From positions 1,350,369-1,414,368 of the forward strand of contig NZ_CP031320.1 of NCBI RefSeq assembly GCF_003355155.1: 64,000 nucleotides of DNA, read 5' to 3'. Origin of the DNA: Streptomyces armeniacus (GTDB lineage Bacteria; Actinomycetota; Actinomycetes; Streptomycetales; Streptomycetaceae). The translations under genes were made by a program, and so were the position numbers. Positions 1 through 7,636 of the stretch are shown one piece after another. How positions within the stretch are numbered: position 1 is the first letter of the stretch; each line of letters opens with the position of its first letter. The notes beneath the pieces are model-generated. The model did not search any database. It was not told the origin of the DNA and was given only the letters and a program-made list of their open reading frames with translations.

Positions 1-9
1 CGGCCCTCG

Positions 10-202
10 GCCACGGCGGCGGGGACGCCGACCCAGCACGCGATCCACGTCACGGGCGAAGTGCGGCCGATGCCCAGGCCGGGCTTCGTCCTCAAACGCC
101 GGACGGGCTGAATTGCGTGCGGCGCGCTCGAGGACGCCCCCCAACCACGGCAGTGGGGGTGCCGACCCCGCACACCGTCCACGTCGCAGGCCAAGTGCGG
201 CC
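10..202. repeat. degenerate direct duplication at left edge
   Basis: Positions 10-68 and 144-202 are two 59-bp direct copies that match at 47 of 59 positions by eye (about 80%), 134 bp apart. No gene is supported in 1-248. It lies downstream of the ABC permease stop and also holds one copy of a dispersed 22-bp repeat (88-110). It could be remnant coding DNA or an intergenic repeat family. Confidence 0.5.
88..110. repeat. dispersed intergenic repeat, copy A
   Basis: The core GTCCTCAAACGCCGGACGGG recurs at 57709-57730 in the same orientation and at 57806-57827 and 57875-57896 inverted, each time outside genes. A degenerate copy is at 3232-3251. Similar repeats are, from memory, common between Streptomyces genes; function is unknown. 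Confidence 0.6.
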
Positions 203-248
203 AGCGCACCACATCCAGCACCCGTCCGAGCCGGACAGGTTCGAAGAC

Positions 249-2000
249 TCAGCCGCGGCTGACCGCCGCCAGAATCTCCGGCAGCCGGTCCGCCGTCCGC
301 GGTGCCACGAGTCTCAGGACCAGGGCGCACACGCCCGCCCCGTACGCCGCCCCCAGCGGCAGTACGACCCACAGCGCGCCGTGTGCGCCCGACATGTGCA
401 GCCAGACCGTGACGGCCAGCAGCGGCGCGCAGGCGACGGCGCCCGCCAGCATTCCGCCGAAGATGCTGAGGTACGCCAGCGAGCCCTGCCCCGGCGCGAC
501 GTTCTTGCCGCTGTCCTGCGGTATCGAGTACGCGAAGTACGTCGACGAGTACACCCCGGTGGCCAGCAGCACGCCGAGCAGTCCGAGGGACAGCCCGAGC
601 ACCTCCGGCAGTACGGACCAGCTGCCCAGCAGCAGTACGGAGACCACCGAGACCGTGGTCACGTACGGGACGGCGACCAGCGCTATCGCGAGCATCCGCC
701 CGCGCAGTTCGACGTACGCGTCGCGCGGTGAGGCGACCGTCGAGGCCACCAGCCAGAAGCCGGAGTGGTCCTGCCCGAACTGGTTGTACATCAGGATGCC
801 GAGCATGCCCGCCGCCCAGCAGGCGTTGTACGCGCTGCCGTTGCCCTGCACCGCGAAGACGACCGGCAGGAGGACGCCGATGCCCAGCGACGAGGCCCAG
901 CCGACCTTCGTCTTGGGGTCGCGCCAGGCGTAGCGCAGGGTGCGTACGATCACCGCGCCCGTACGGCCCCCGGGAAGCAGCGCCGCGAGACCGCGCCGCC
1001 CGGAGCCGGAGCCCGAGCCGCCGCGCGCCGCCGCGTCCGGCCCGGCGGCCGACTGCAACGTGGACGCGTCCGGCGAGATCATCAGCCGGTGCAGGCTCCG
1101 CTGCCACCACCACAGCGTGCCCGCCAGCGCGGCGCAGGAGAGCGCGAACTGCGCCAGCGCCAGGGCGTACGCGCCGTCGCTCACGGCTCGTACGGCGCCC
1201 ACGGCGGCCGCGGGCGGGAGCCAGCGCAGTACCTCGGCGGCCGGTTCGAGCACGGACAGGCCGTCGGGCTCGGAGAGCTTCTGGACGCCCAGGTTGACCA
1301 CTTGCGCGCCGATCGCGATCAACAGGCCGCTGAGCAGCGCCAGATCGCGGCCGCGGCGGCTGGTCAGCAGCCGTACGTTGGCGGTCGCGACGGCGCGCGC
1401 CAGCGCGACGCACGTGAGCAGCGCGAGCGGGAGCGCGAGCACCGCGACGGCCGCCGCTGCCGCGCCGTGCGCGACGGCGATCACCGCGCCCAGCAGCAGC
1501 GTCAGCGTGAACACGGGCGCGATGCCCACCAGCGACGCGCTGAGCAGCGCGACGACCAGCCGGCGCGGGCGCAGCGGGAGCATCGCCAGCCGCGTGGGGT
1601 CGAGCGTCTCGTCGCCGCCCGAGAAGAACAGCGGCATCACCGCCCAGCCCAGCGCCAGCAGCGCGGTGAGCGGGACGACGACGGCCTCGGCGTACTCGTT
1701 GCCGCGCAGCAGGACCAGCCCCAACAGCTGGAAGGCGGCGACGAGGACGGCCAGCACGATGGAGGTGACGAACGCGGCGGTACGGCCGGTGGACTGGCGC
1801 AGCCCGTTGCGCAGCAGCGACAGCTTCAGCCGTACGAAGACGGAGAGCAGCGTGGAGGACGACACGGAGGGAACGGCGGAGGCGGGTTCGTACGCGGACT
1901 GGCGGCCGCCGCTCGGGTCGTCGCCCGAGGCGCCGCCGGGCGGCGCGGTGTCGCGCGCGCCGCCGTCACGGGCCGTGGTGCGCGCGGGTACGGCGCTCAC
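249..2000 (-). CDS. ABC exporter permease, large transmembrane protein
   Basis: This 583-aa protein follows an ABC ATPase gene and is its probable membrane partner. After a polar N-terminus of about 55 residues it has roughly ten to twelve hydrophobic segments separated by short Arg-rich loops. One soluble loop near the middle is rich in Ser, Gly and Ala. The GTG start at 2000 overlaps the ATPase stop (GTGA), so translation is probably coupled. A longer reading to 2174 is possible but lies inside the ATPase gene. No solute-binding protein is adjacent, so export is more likely than import. The substrate cannot be read from sequence. Confidence 0.8.
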   Translation of the reverse strand: MSAVPARTTARDGGARDTAPPGGASGDDPSGGRQSAYEPASAVPSVSSSTLLSVFVRLKLSLLRNGLRQSTGRTAAFVTSIVLAVLVAAFQLLGLVLLRGNEYAEAVVVPLTALLALGWAVMPLFFSGGDETLDPTRLAMLPLRPRRLVVALLSASLVGIAPVFTLTLLLGAVIAVAHGAAAAAVAVLALPLALLTCVALARAVATANVRLLTSRRGRDLALLSGLLIAIGAQVVNLGVQKLSEPDGLSVLEPAAEVLRWLPPAAAVGAVRAVSDGAYALALAQFALSCAALAGTLWWWQRSLHRLMISPDASTLQSAAGPDAAARGGSGSGSGRRGLAALLPGGRTGAVIVRTLRYAWRDPKTKVGWASSLGIGVLLPVVFAVQGNGSAYNACWAAGMLGILMYNQFGQDHSGFWLVASTVASPRDAYVELRGRMLAIALVAVPYVTTVSVVSVLLLGSWSVLPEVLGLSLGLLGVLLATGVYSSTYFAYSIPQDSGKNVAPGQGSLAYLSIFGGMLAGAVACAPLLAVTVWLHMSGAHGALWVVLPLGAAYGAGVCALVLRLVAPRTADRLPEILAAVSRG

Positions 2001-3019
2001 CGGGGCTCCCCGCCCAGCCAGTCGAGGCTGTCCCCGGCCGTGGCCGCCGCCCGCCCGCCGGCGCCGACCAGTTCCAGGAACGCCTCCTGCAGGGAGTCCG
2101 CACCGCCCCGTACGTCCGCCAGCGTGCCGTGCGCGCGGATCCTGCCGGTGGCGAGCACCGCGACCCAGTCGCACAGCGACTCGACCAGCTCCATGACGTG
2201 GCTGGAGAAGACGACGGTGGCGCCCGAACCGGTGTAGCGCTCCAGCACCCCGCGGATGGTCTGCGCGGACACCGGGTCGACGCCCTCGAACGGCTCGTCC
2301 AGGAACAGCACTTCGGGGTTGTGCAGCAGCGCGGTGGCCAGGCCTATCTTCTTGCGCATGCCCGTGGAGTAGTCGATCACGAGCTTGTGCTGCGCGGCGG
2401 ACAGGTCGAGCACGTTCAGGAGCTGCGTCGTACGGCGCTCCACCTCGGTGTCGGGGAGGCCGCGCAGGGCGCCCATGTACGTGAGCAGCTCGCGGCCGGA
2501 GAGCCGTTCGAACAGGCGCAGGCCCTCAGGCAGCACGCCTATCCGGGACTTGACGGCCACCGGGTCCCGCCACACGTCGTGCCCGGCGATCCGTACGGTG
2601 CCGGAGTCGGGCCGCAGCAGGCCGGTGACCATGGACAGGGTCGTGGTCTTGCCGGCGCCGTTCGGGCCGACGAGGCCGACGAACTGGCCCGCGGGGATGT
2701 CGAGATCGATCCCGCCGACGGCGATCTGCTCGCCGAACTGCTTCCACAGGCCCTGGATACGGACGGCGGGCTCCAGCCCTTCCGGGTCCGGCCCGTCCGC
2801 CTCCGGTGCGTCCGTCTCCGGCCCGTCCGGGCTCGGTGCGGGCCGCCGGGGCGTACCGTCCGGGCGGCCGAAGCTGGGCACCGCGCCGTCCTTGCCGATG
2901 ACCCCGCGGGGGGTCGCGGCGCCGCGGGGCGGTGCGGTGGTGCTGGTGGCGCCCGCGTCGCCCGTCGCCGTACGTGCCGTACGTGCCGTATCCGCGTCGT
3001 CGTCCTGGTCGCGTGCCAT
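1997..3019 (-). CDS. ABC transporter ATP-binding protein
   Basis: A 340-aa cytoplasmic ATPase that should power the permease immediately downstream. Residues 1 to about 95 are a polar Asp/Thr/Pro-rich extension, unusual for this class. The ATPase domain then shows Walker [10 protein letters not shown], the signature-like STGMRKKIGLA, and Walker B VLFLDEPFEGVDP with the catalytic Glu. An H-loop histidine is in VFSSHVMEL. The order is that of CcmA/NatA-type exporters. ATG at 3019 was chosen because the extension reads well from there. The reading frame stays open further upstream, to 3694, but through DNA antisense to the next gene. Confidence 0.85.
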   Translation of the reverse strand: MARDQDDDADTARTARTATGDAGATSTTAPPRGAATPRGVIGKDGAVPSFGRPDGTPRRPAPSPDGPETDAPEADGPDPEGLEPAVRIQGLWKQFGEQIAVGGIDLDIPAGQFVGLVGPNGAGKTTTLSMVTGLLRPDSGTVRIAGHDVWRDPVAVKSRIGVLPEGLRLFERLSGRELLTYMGALRGLPDTEVERRTTQLLNVLDLSAAQHKLVIDYSTGMRKKIGLATALLHNPEVLFLDEPFEGVDPVSAQTIRGVLERYTGSGATVVFSSHVMELVESLCDWVAVLATGRIRAHGTLADVRGGADSLQEAFLELVGAGGRAAATAGDSLDWLGGEPR

Positions 3020-3231
3020 GCCGCTTGCGCCTTCCGCCGTCCCCGCTTGCCGCGCAGGGGCAGGCCGCGCCCCTCGCCGCGTCCACCATAGCCAGGGGCA
3101 CGTCAGGCGACACCGCGCGAGGGCCCACGCGGGGGGCCGCCGCCCCGTCGGCCACGGCCTGGGGGCCGCCCCCGGGACCGCCGTTGCACTGCCGTGCCTG
3201 GTCCTCTGCCGCATTCCCCCGGCTGAGGGCC

Positions 3232-3251
3232 GTCCCCAACGCCGGACGGGC
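3232..3251. repeat. dispersed intergenic repeat, degenerate copy
   Basis: GTCCCCAACGCCGGACGGGC differs from the repeat core seen at 88-110 by one substitution and one missing base. It lies just beyond the stop of the alpha/beta hydrolase gene, in the 239-bp gap before the ABC ATPase start. The rest of that gap shows no gene. Confidence 0.4.
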
Positions 3252-3258
3252 CGGAGGG

Positions 3259-4200
3259 TCAGGCCGCCGGAGGGAGCGTGGCCTGGAGGAAGGGTTCGAT
3301 GACGCGGCGCCAGCCCTCCGGCTGGTCGTAGTGGATCAGGTGGCCGGCGTCCGGGACCTCGGCGTAGATACCTCGGGGCAGCACCCGCACCATCTCCTGT
3401 GCCTCCGCCCTCCCCAGCTCCCCGTCGATACCGCGCACGACAAGCGTCGGACACTGCACCTGGGCCAGCTCGTCCCAGTGCGCGTCGTGCACCCAGGTCT
3501 CCCGTGCCTTCAGCATCTGCTCCGGCGAGAACACCGGCCGCCAGCCGTCCGGCTCCTCCGACATCACCTCCGCGAAGAACTCGCCGCGCGACGGCCGTGG
3601 CCGCTCCAGCATCGGGTCGTCCTCGCCGAACCACTTGCGTACGTCCGCGAGCGTCGCGAACGGCACCGGCCAGGACTCGTACCAGGCCGCCCACTCCCGC
3701 TGCGACTGCTCGCCGAGCGCGGACGCCCGCATGTCGCAGATGACCAGGGCCTGCACCAGGTCCGGGCGTTTGGCGGCGAGTTGCCAGGCGGTCAGGGCGC
3801 CCATGGAGTGGCCGATCAGGGCGAGCGGGGCGAGGTCGAGCTGTTCGACAGCGGCCTCGGCGTCCGCGACGTACGCCTCCCGGTCGTAGCTGGCGTCCGC
3901 CGGCTTGTCGCTGCGGCCGTGGCCGCGCTGGTCGAGACCGACGGCGTGGTAGCGGGCAGAGAGCCAGCGGGCGGTGTCGGCCCAGTGCGCGGCACGGCCC
4001 ATCAGTCCGTGCAGTAACAGCACTCCGTGGGGCTTGCGCGGCTGTCCCGTCGTCGCGCCGGCGGAGCGGTGATTCGGGCGATCCACGTGGACCGGCCCGT
4101 GATCACCCTTGGGCGGGTCGGCGAACTGCCACGCGGCGAGCCGGATTCCTTCCGGCCCCGTCACGTCGATACGTCGCACCATGCGTCCTGGCACCCCCAT
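3259..4200 (-). CDS. alpha/beta hydrolase
   Basis: A 313-aa alpha/beta-hydrolase fold protein. Visible motifs are the oxyanion-hole segment LLLHGLMGRAAHW, the strand-turn DQRGHGRSDKP, the nucleophile elbow GHSMGALTAW (Ser between GH and MG), an acid-containing strand VVRGIDGEL and the late His in DAGHLIHYD. It is probably a soluble esterase, lyase or haloperoxidase-like enzyme; the substrate is not predictable. ATG at 4182 is an alternative start, with AGGA just upstream. A LexA-like box sits 25-40 bp upstream of the ATG at 4200 and overlaps a GATAAT -10 candidate, so DNA-damage induction is possible. Confidence 0.85.
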   Translation of the reverse strand: MGVPGRMVRRIDVTGPEGIRLAAWQFADPPKGDHGPVHVDRPNHRSAGATTGQPRKPHGVLLLHGLMGRAAHWADTARWLSARYHAVGLDQRGHGRSDKPADASYDREAYVADAEAAVEQLDLAPLALIGHSMGALTAWQLAAKRPDLVQALVICDMRASALGEQSQREWAAWYESWPVPFATLADVRKWFGEDDPMLERPRPSRGEFFAEVMSEEPDGWRPVFSPEQMLKARETWVHDAHWDELAQVQCPTLVVRGIDGELGRAEAQEMVRVLPRGIYAEVPDAGHLIHYDQPEGWRRVIEPFLQATLPPAA

Positions 4201-4224
4201 TCCGTCTGACCGCTGCGCAGATTA

Positions 4225-4240
4225 TCGAACTTCTATTCGA
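4225..4240. promoter_or_regulatory. LexA-like SOS box
   Basis: TCGAACTTCTATTCGA differs by one base from the actinobacterial LexA consensus TCGAAC-N4-GTTCGA. On the minus strand it overlaps GATAAT (4226-4221), a credible -10, and lies 25 bp before the hydrolase start. The surroundings are AT-rich for this genome. A chance match is possible, but position and symmetry favour a real operator. Confidence 0.5.
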
Positions 4241-4254
4241 ACAAGTCGGGATTC

Positions 4255-4299
4255 CGACCAACACCCCTCGTTCGAGTGACCGCACTCCGGGGTTGGTCG
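4255..4299. other. inverted repeat in the 4201-4777 gap
   Basis: CGACCAACACCCC (4255-4267) pairs with GGGGTTGGTCG (4289-4299), leaving a bulge. A second stem, GGGGCTCCGG (4388-4397) with CCGGAGCCCC (4410-4419), follows. The 577-bp gap between the hydrolase start and the dmdR1 stop holds these structures, the LexA-like box and no convincing gene. Confidence 0.4.
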
Positions 4300-4747
4300 A
4301 CACCCCCGAGGGGAGACAGCTACCGGAGAGGGGGACCGGCCCTGAGAGCTCGGGGCTCCGGGCCGGTGCGGGGGGACATGGGGAGGCGGGGCTCCGGCAG
4401 CCGATGGCGCCGGAGCCCCACCTGCCGGTCTTCCTCCGGCTGTCCGCCGACCGCCTCACGGACCGCGTCATCGACGGCTCCCCTTCCGCCCGCTCCTCCG
4501 TGCGTAGCGACAGAGTGACACGATGCAGTCACAGCCGCTCGCATTCCGGCAACATAGGTACTGGTCGGGTCAGTTGGGAAGGAGCTGCACCGAAAGGGGT
4601 GCCGCCTCCGTCCCCGGTGGGACGTGTCGCTCGCCCCTGCCCCCCGTATCCCTCCCGTACGCCGATGGGCCGCCCGCCGGACTCCGGCCGGCCCCTACGC
4701 GCCCCCGCCCGTACACCCCCGTGCGCGTGCCGAGCGCCGTACGCCCC

Positions 4748-4773
4748 CGGCCGGCCGCACCCGCGGCCGGCCG
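4748..4773 (-). terminator. hairpin after dmdR1
   Basis: CGGCCGGCCGC (4748-4758) and its exact complement at 4763-4773 form an 11-bp stem with loop ACCC, four bases past the dmdR1 stop. There is no T-tract, as is usual for Streptomyces terminators. Confidence 0.6.
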
Positions 4774-4777
4774 CGCG

Positions 4778-5473
4778 TCAGCGCTTGGCCACGAAGACGT
4801 GCGCCGCGATGCCCGATTCCAGCTCCGCGGCCTCTCCGCTGCTGCCCACGTGCACGCCCCCGGCCGCACCCGGTGTCACGCTGACCACCGCGCCGGGCTG
4901 CACGCCGGCCCTGCGCAGCGTGTACATCAGCTGGGCGTCCGCCTGGATCGGCTCCCCGATGCGGCGCACCACGACGGTCTTGCCGTCCGCGCCAGGGCGC
5001 AGCTCGGACAGGCTGACCATGCCGTCGTCCAGGAACGGGTCCGCCTCCGCCTTCTCCCCCAGCTCCTCCAGCCCGGGGATCGGGTTGCCGTACGGCGACT
5101 CGCTCGGGTGCCGCAGCAGCTCGAGGACGCGGCGCTCGACCGCCTCGCTCATCACGTGCTCCCAGCGGCACGCCTCCGCGTGCACCTGCTCCCACTCCAG
5201 CCCGATCACGTCGACCAGCAGGCACTCGGCCAGCCGGTGCTTGCGCATCACGCGCGTCGCCAGCCGGCGGCCCTCGTCGGTGAGCTCCAGGTGCCGGTCT
5301 CCCGCGACGGTGACCAGGCCGTCCCGCTCCATGCGCGCGACCGTCTGGCTCACCGTCGGACCACTCTGGTCGAGACGCTCGGCGATACGGGCACGCATGG
5401 GCACCACACCCTCCTCCTCCAGCTCCAGGATGGTGCGGAGATACATCTCCGTGGTGTCGATCAGTCCGGACAT
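4778..5473 (-). CDS. dmdR1: iron-dependent DtxR-family repressor DmdR1
   Basis: A 231-aa metal-responsive repressor that, in this family, binds iron boxes when loaded with Fe2+ and controls siderophore and iron-uptake genes. The N-terminal winged helix covers residues 1-73, followed by the dimerisation/metal domain and a C-terminal SH3-like domain from about 150. The metal ligands keep DtxR numbering exactly: Met10, Cys102, Glu105, His106 (primary site) and His79, Glu83, His98 (ancillary). An 8-bp dyad lies just upstream. The opposite strand is open over the whole gene; an antisense gene, adm, has been described opposite dmdR1 in S. coelicolor. Confidence 0.93.
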   Translation of the reverse strand: MSGLIDTTEMYLRTILELEEEGVVPMRARIAERLDQSGPTVSQTVARMERDGLVTVAGDRHLELTDEGRRLATRVMRKHRLAECLLVDVIGLEWEQVHAEACRWEHVMSEAVERRVLELLRHPSESPYGNPIPGLEELGEKAEADPFLDDGMVSLSELRPGADGKTVVVRRIGEPIQADAQLMYTLRRAGVQPGAVVSVTPGAAGGVHVGSSGEAAELESGIAAHVFVAKR

Positions 5474-5492
5474 GCGTGCCCCTCGTCAGTTC

Positions 5493-5529
5493 GTGCGATG
5501 GCCCTGGCTTCAATTCTGACGCATCGCAC
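5493..5529. promoter_or_regulatory. dyad upstream of dmdR1
   Basis: GTGCGATG (5493-5500) and CATCGCAC (5522-5529) are exact inverted copies 21 bp apart, 20 bp before the dmdR1 start. They could be an operator or an RNA hairpin in the dmdR1 leader. I do not see a clear 19-bp iron box. Confidence 0.4.
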
Positions 5530-5562
5530 CGACAACCGTGCCGTTCCGGGCGGGTTGCCGTA

Positions 5563-5588
5563 TTGACATTGCACTGGTCCAGACCTCA
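5563..5588 (+). promoter_or_regulatory. promoter -35 and DasR-like (dre) site
   Basis: TTGACA (5563-5568) is a perfect -35. ACTGGTCCAGACCTCA (5573-5588) matches 12 of 16 positions of the DasR consensus ACTGGTCTAGACCAGT, with the left half exact. The site would cover the spacer and -10 of the SIS gene, a position suited to repression relieved by glucosamine-6-phosphate. Confidence 0.55.
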
Positions 5589-5659
5589 CCGTGATCGCGG
5601 CAGAGGCCGCCGCACCTTGGCATGAGGCCGCCACACCCCGACCAGAGAGGCCGCGCTTC

Positions 5660-6415
5660 ATGGGCGACAACGAGCTTGCGGCGGACTTCTTCGACGCCGC
5701 GATCGGTCTGTTGCAGCAGGTAAGAGACGCGGAGGCGGCGAACATCCGCGCCGCGGGCGAGCTGGTCGCCGACACCGTCGAACGGGGCGGGCGCCTCTTC
5801 GCCTTCGGCGCCGGGCACTCCGCGCTCCCCGCGCAGGACGTCGTCTACCGCGCGGGCGGACTCGCCGTGATGAATCTCCTGCCGGTGCCCGGACTGGTCG
5901 GCGTGGACGTACGGCCCGCCACGCTCGGCAGCGCGCTGGAGCGCGTCAACGGGCTGGCGGGCACGGTGCTCGACTCCAGCCCGGCCCGCTCCGGCGACGT
6001 GCTGATCGTCATCTCCCTGTCCGGCCGGAACGCGCTCCCTGTGGAGATGGGCCTCAACGCCCAGTCGCTCGGCCTGAAGGTGATCGGCGTGACCTCGGTG
6101 GCGTACGCGCACAGCACCACGTCGCGGCACTCCACGGGCACGTTCCTCAAGGACCACTGCGACGTGGTGCTGGACAGCCACATTCCGGTCGGTGACGCGG
6201 AGTTGACCGCGCCGGGCATTCCGGCGCCGTTCGCGCCCGCGTCGACAGTGGTCACCAGCGCGCTGATGCAGGCGGTGGTGGCCACCGCGGCGGGCGAGCT
6301 GTCCGCACGCGGCATCACGCCCCCTCTGCTGCGCTCCGGCAACGTGGACGGCGGACACGACTGGAACGACCGGATCATGACGGAGTACGCGGACCGGATC
6401 TTCTACCGCCACTAG
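5660..6415 (+). CDS. SIS-domain phosphosugar-binding protein
   Basis: A 251-aa cytoplasmic protein with one sugar-isomerase (SIS) domain spanning most of its length. Features include FAFGAGHSALPAQDVVYRAGG, the phosphate-binding serine segment VISLSGRNALPVEM, and KVIGVTSVAYAHS. It resembles uncharacterised phosphosugar isomerase/binding proteins (UPF0309 type), which bind N-acetylhexosamine phosphates. A DasR-like operator upstream supports a role in amino-sugar metabolism. ATG at 5660 was chosen because the domain begins there and AGAGG lies upstream; an in-frame start at 5591 would overlap the promoter. The gene is divergent from dmdR1. Confidence 0.85.
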   Translation: MGDNELAADFFDAAIGLLQQVRDAEAANIRAAGELVADTVERGGRLFAFGAGHSALPAQDVVYRAGGLAVMNLLPVPGLVGVDVRPATLGSALERVNGLAGTVLDSSPARSGDVLIVISLSGRNALPVEMGLNAQSLGLKVIGVTSVAYAHSTTSRHSTGTFLKDHCDVVLDSHIPVGDAELTAPGIPAPFAPASTVVTSALMQAVVATAAGELSARGITPPLLRSGNVDGGHDWNDRIMTEYADRIFYRH

Positions 6416-6437
6416 CGGTCGCGCTCCGTACGGAGAT

Positions 6438-6507
6438 CGCGTTCCCTACGGAGGCACATCCCGTACGGAGGCCGCGTTCCCTACGGAGGCACATCCCGTA
6501 CGGACGC
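6438..6507. repeat. two-copy 35-bp tandem repeat
   Basis: A 35-bp unit beginning CGCGTTCCCTACGGAGGCAC occurs twice head to tail, at 6438-6472 and 6473-6507. Both copies carry CCGTACGG. The second copy contains the stop codon and last codons of the WYL regulator, so the repeat has become part of that reading frame. Confidence 0.65.
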
Positions 6508-7509
6508 GTCCTCCCGTACGGCGTTCGTCGCGCGCGCGGCCAGGCGGCGGGTGGCGGCGGCCAGTTCGCCGGGTGCCTCTATGACGTACGGCACGCCCGC
6601 CGTCGCGACGGTGCCCGCGAGCCAGTCCCAGTCGTCCGGCCCCGTGACGTAGCGGCAGCGGTCCGGGCCCGCGGTGCGGAGCGTCCCCGTACGTGCCGTC
6701 AGGGTCCGCGCGACCGTCTCGACGGGGGCCAGGAACAGCACCGATCCGGCCTCCGCGCCCTCCCGTACGGCAGCGAACGCCCCTGTGCCGCCCGTATCCG
6801 GGAGCGGGCGCGGCACAAAGGTCGTGCCGGGGACGGCGACCGCGCGTATGCGGTCGAGCCGGAAGCTGCGCCAGCCGGCGCGGTCGAGGTCCCAGCCGAG
6901 CAGGTACCAGCGGCCTGCGAACAGCACCTGCCGGTACGGCTCGACGCGGCGCTCCCGTTCGGTGCCGTCGCGTCCGGTGTGCAGGAAGCGCACGTGCGAG
7001 TGGGCGTGCGCGGCCGAGGCGAGCTGCCCGAACGCGGCGAACGCACCGTCCGCACCGGGCCGCGGTGACGCCGCGGGGCCGTCCGCCGCCGCGGGGCCGT
7101 CCGCCACCCGCTCGGTCGCGGCGCGCACCGCCGCGATCCGCGGGCGCAGCCGGGCGGGCAGGATCTGTTCGATCTTGCGCAGCGCCACGGCCGCGGGCCC
7201 CGACTCGCTCTCCTCTCCGGCCCCGTCGTCCTCCCGCGCCGCGACGTGCCGCAGGCCGACCGCCGTCGCGACGGCCTCCTCGTACGACAGCATCAGCGGC
7301 GGCATGCCCTGTCCGGGCCGCAGGCGGTAGCTGCCGCCGGTGCCGCGCGAGGACTCGACGAGGTAGCCGAGCCCGCGGAGCCGGTCGATGTCGCGGCGGA
7401 GCGTGCGCTGCGCGACGCCGAGCGCGGCGGCGAGTTCGGGCCCGTTCCAGGAGCGCCGGGACTGGAGGAGCGACAGCAGCTCCAGCATGCGCGTGCTCGG
7501 GCTTCCCAT
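6481..7509 (-). CDS. WYL-domain transcriptional regulator (YafY type)
   Basis: A 342-aa regulator. Residues 1-65 form an HTH_11-type winged helix (MLELLSLLQSRRSWNGPELA, QRTLRRDIDRLRGLGY). The middle and C-terminus make a WYL domain, with VEPYRQVLFAGRWYLLGWDL as its core, followed by the WCX extension. WYL proteins are ligand-sensing activators or repressors. It is divergent from an NmrA-like gene across a 127-bp gap holding a 25-bp palindrome, so it probably controls that gene and itself. ATG at 7509 was chosen because the helix begins directly after it. An Ala/Gly-rich insert of about 25 residues precedes the WYL core. Confidence 0.85.
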   Translation of the reverse strand: MGSPSTRMLELLSLLQSRRSWNGPELAAALGVAQRTLRRDIDRLRGLGYLVESSRGTGGSYRLRPGQGMPPLMLSYEEAVATAVGLRHVAAREDDGAGEESESGPAAVALRKIEQILPARLRPRIAAVRAATERVADGPAAADGPAASPRPGADGAFAAFGQLASAAHAHSHVRFLHTGRDGTERERRVEPYRQVLFAGRWYLLGWDLDRAGWRSFRLDRIRAVAVPGTTFVPRPLPDTGGTGAFAAVREGAEAGSVLFLAPVETVARTLTARTGTLRTAGPDRCRYVTGPDDWDWLAGTVATAGVPYVIEAPGELAAATRRLAARATNAVREDASVRDVPP

Positions 7510-7524
7510 CCGTTCAGCCTCGCA

Positions 7525-7549
7525 CTTGCGGCCGGATTCCGGCCACAAG
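7525..7549. promoter_or_regulatory. 25-bp palindrome, probable WYL operator
   Basis: CTTG-N-GGCCGGA-T-TCCGGCC-N-CAAG is symmetrical at 22 of 24 arm positions and sits between the divergent WYL and NmrA-like genes, 15 bp before the regulator start. Confidence 0.5.
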
Positions 7550-7636
7550 GGTCCGTACGGTCCGCAGTGGCACCCCGCCACAGGGGCGGCGGCACGGCAG
7601 CACGGACAGCACCGACAGCACGGAAGGAACATCGAC

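Noticed and set aside
117..931. Plus-strand reading frames opposite the ABC permease
   Set aside because: Long frames opposite real genes are expected at this GC content; their translations are repetitive Arg/Pro/Ala and lack start signals, unlike the motif-bearing minus-strand gene.
2001..2174. Longer N-terminus for the ABC permease
   Set aside because: The extension lies inside the ATPase gene and is Arg/Gly-rich; the GTGA overlap at 2000 is a far better start.
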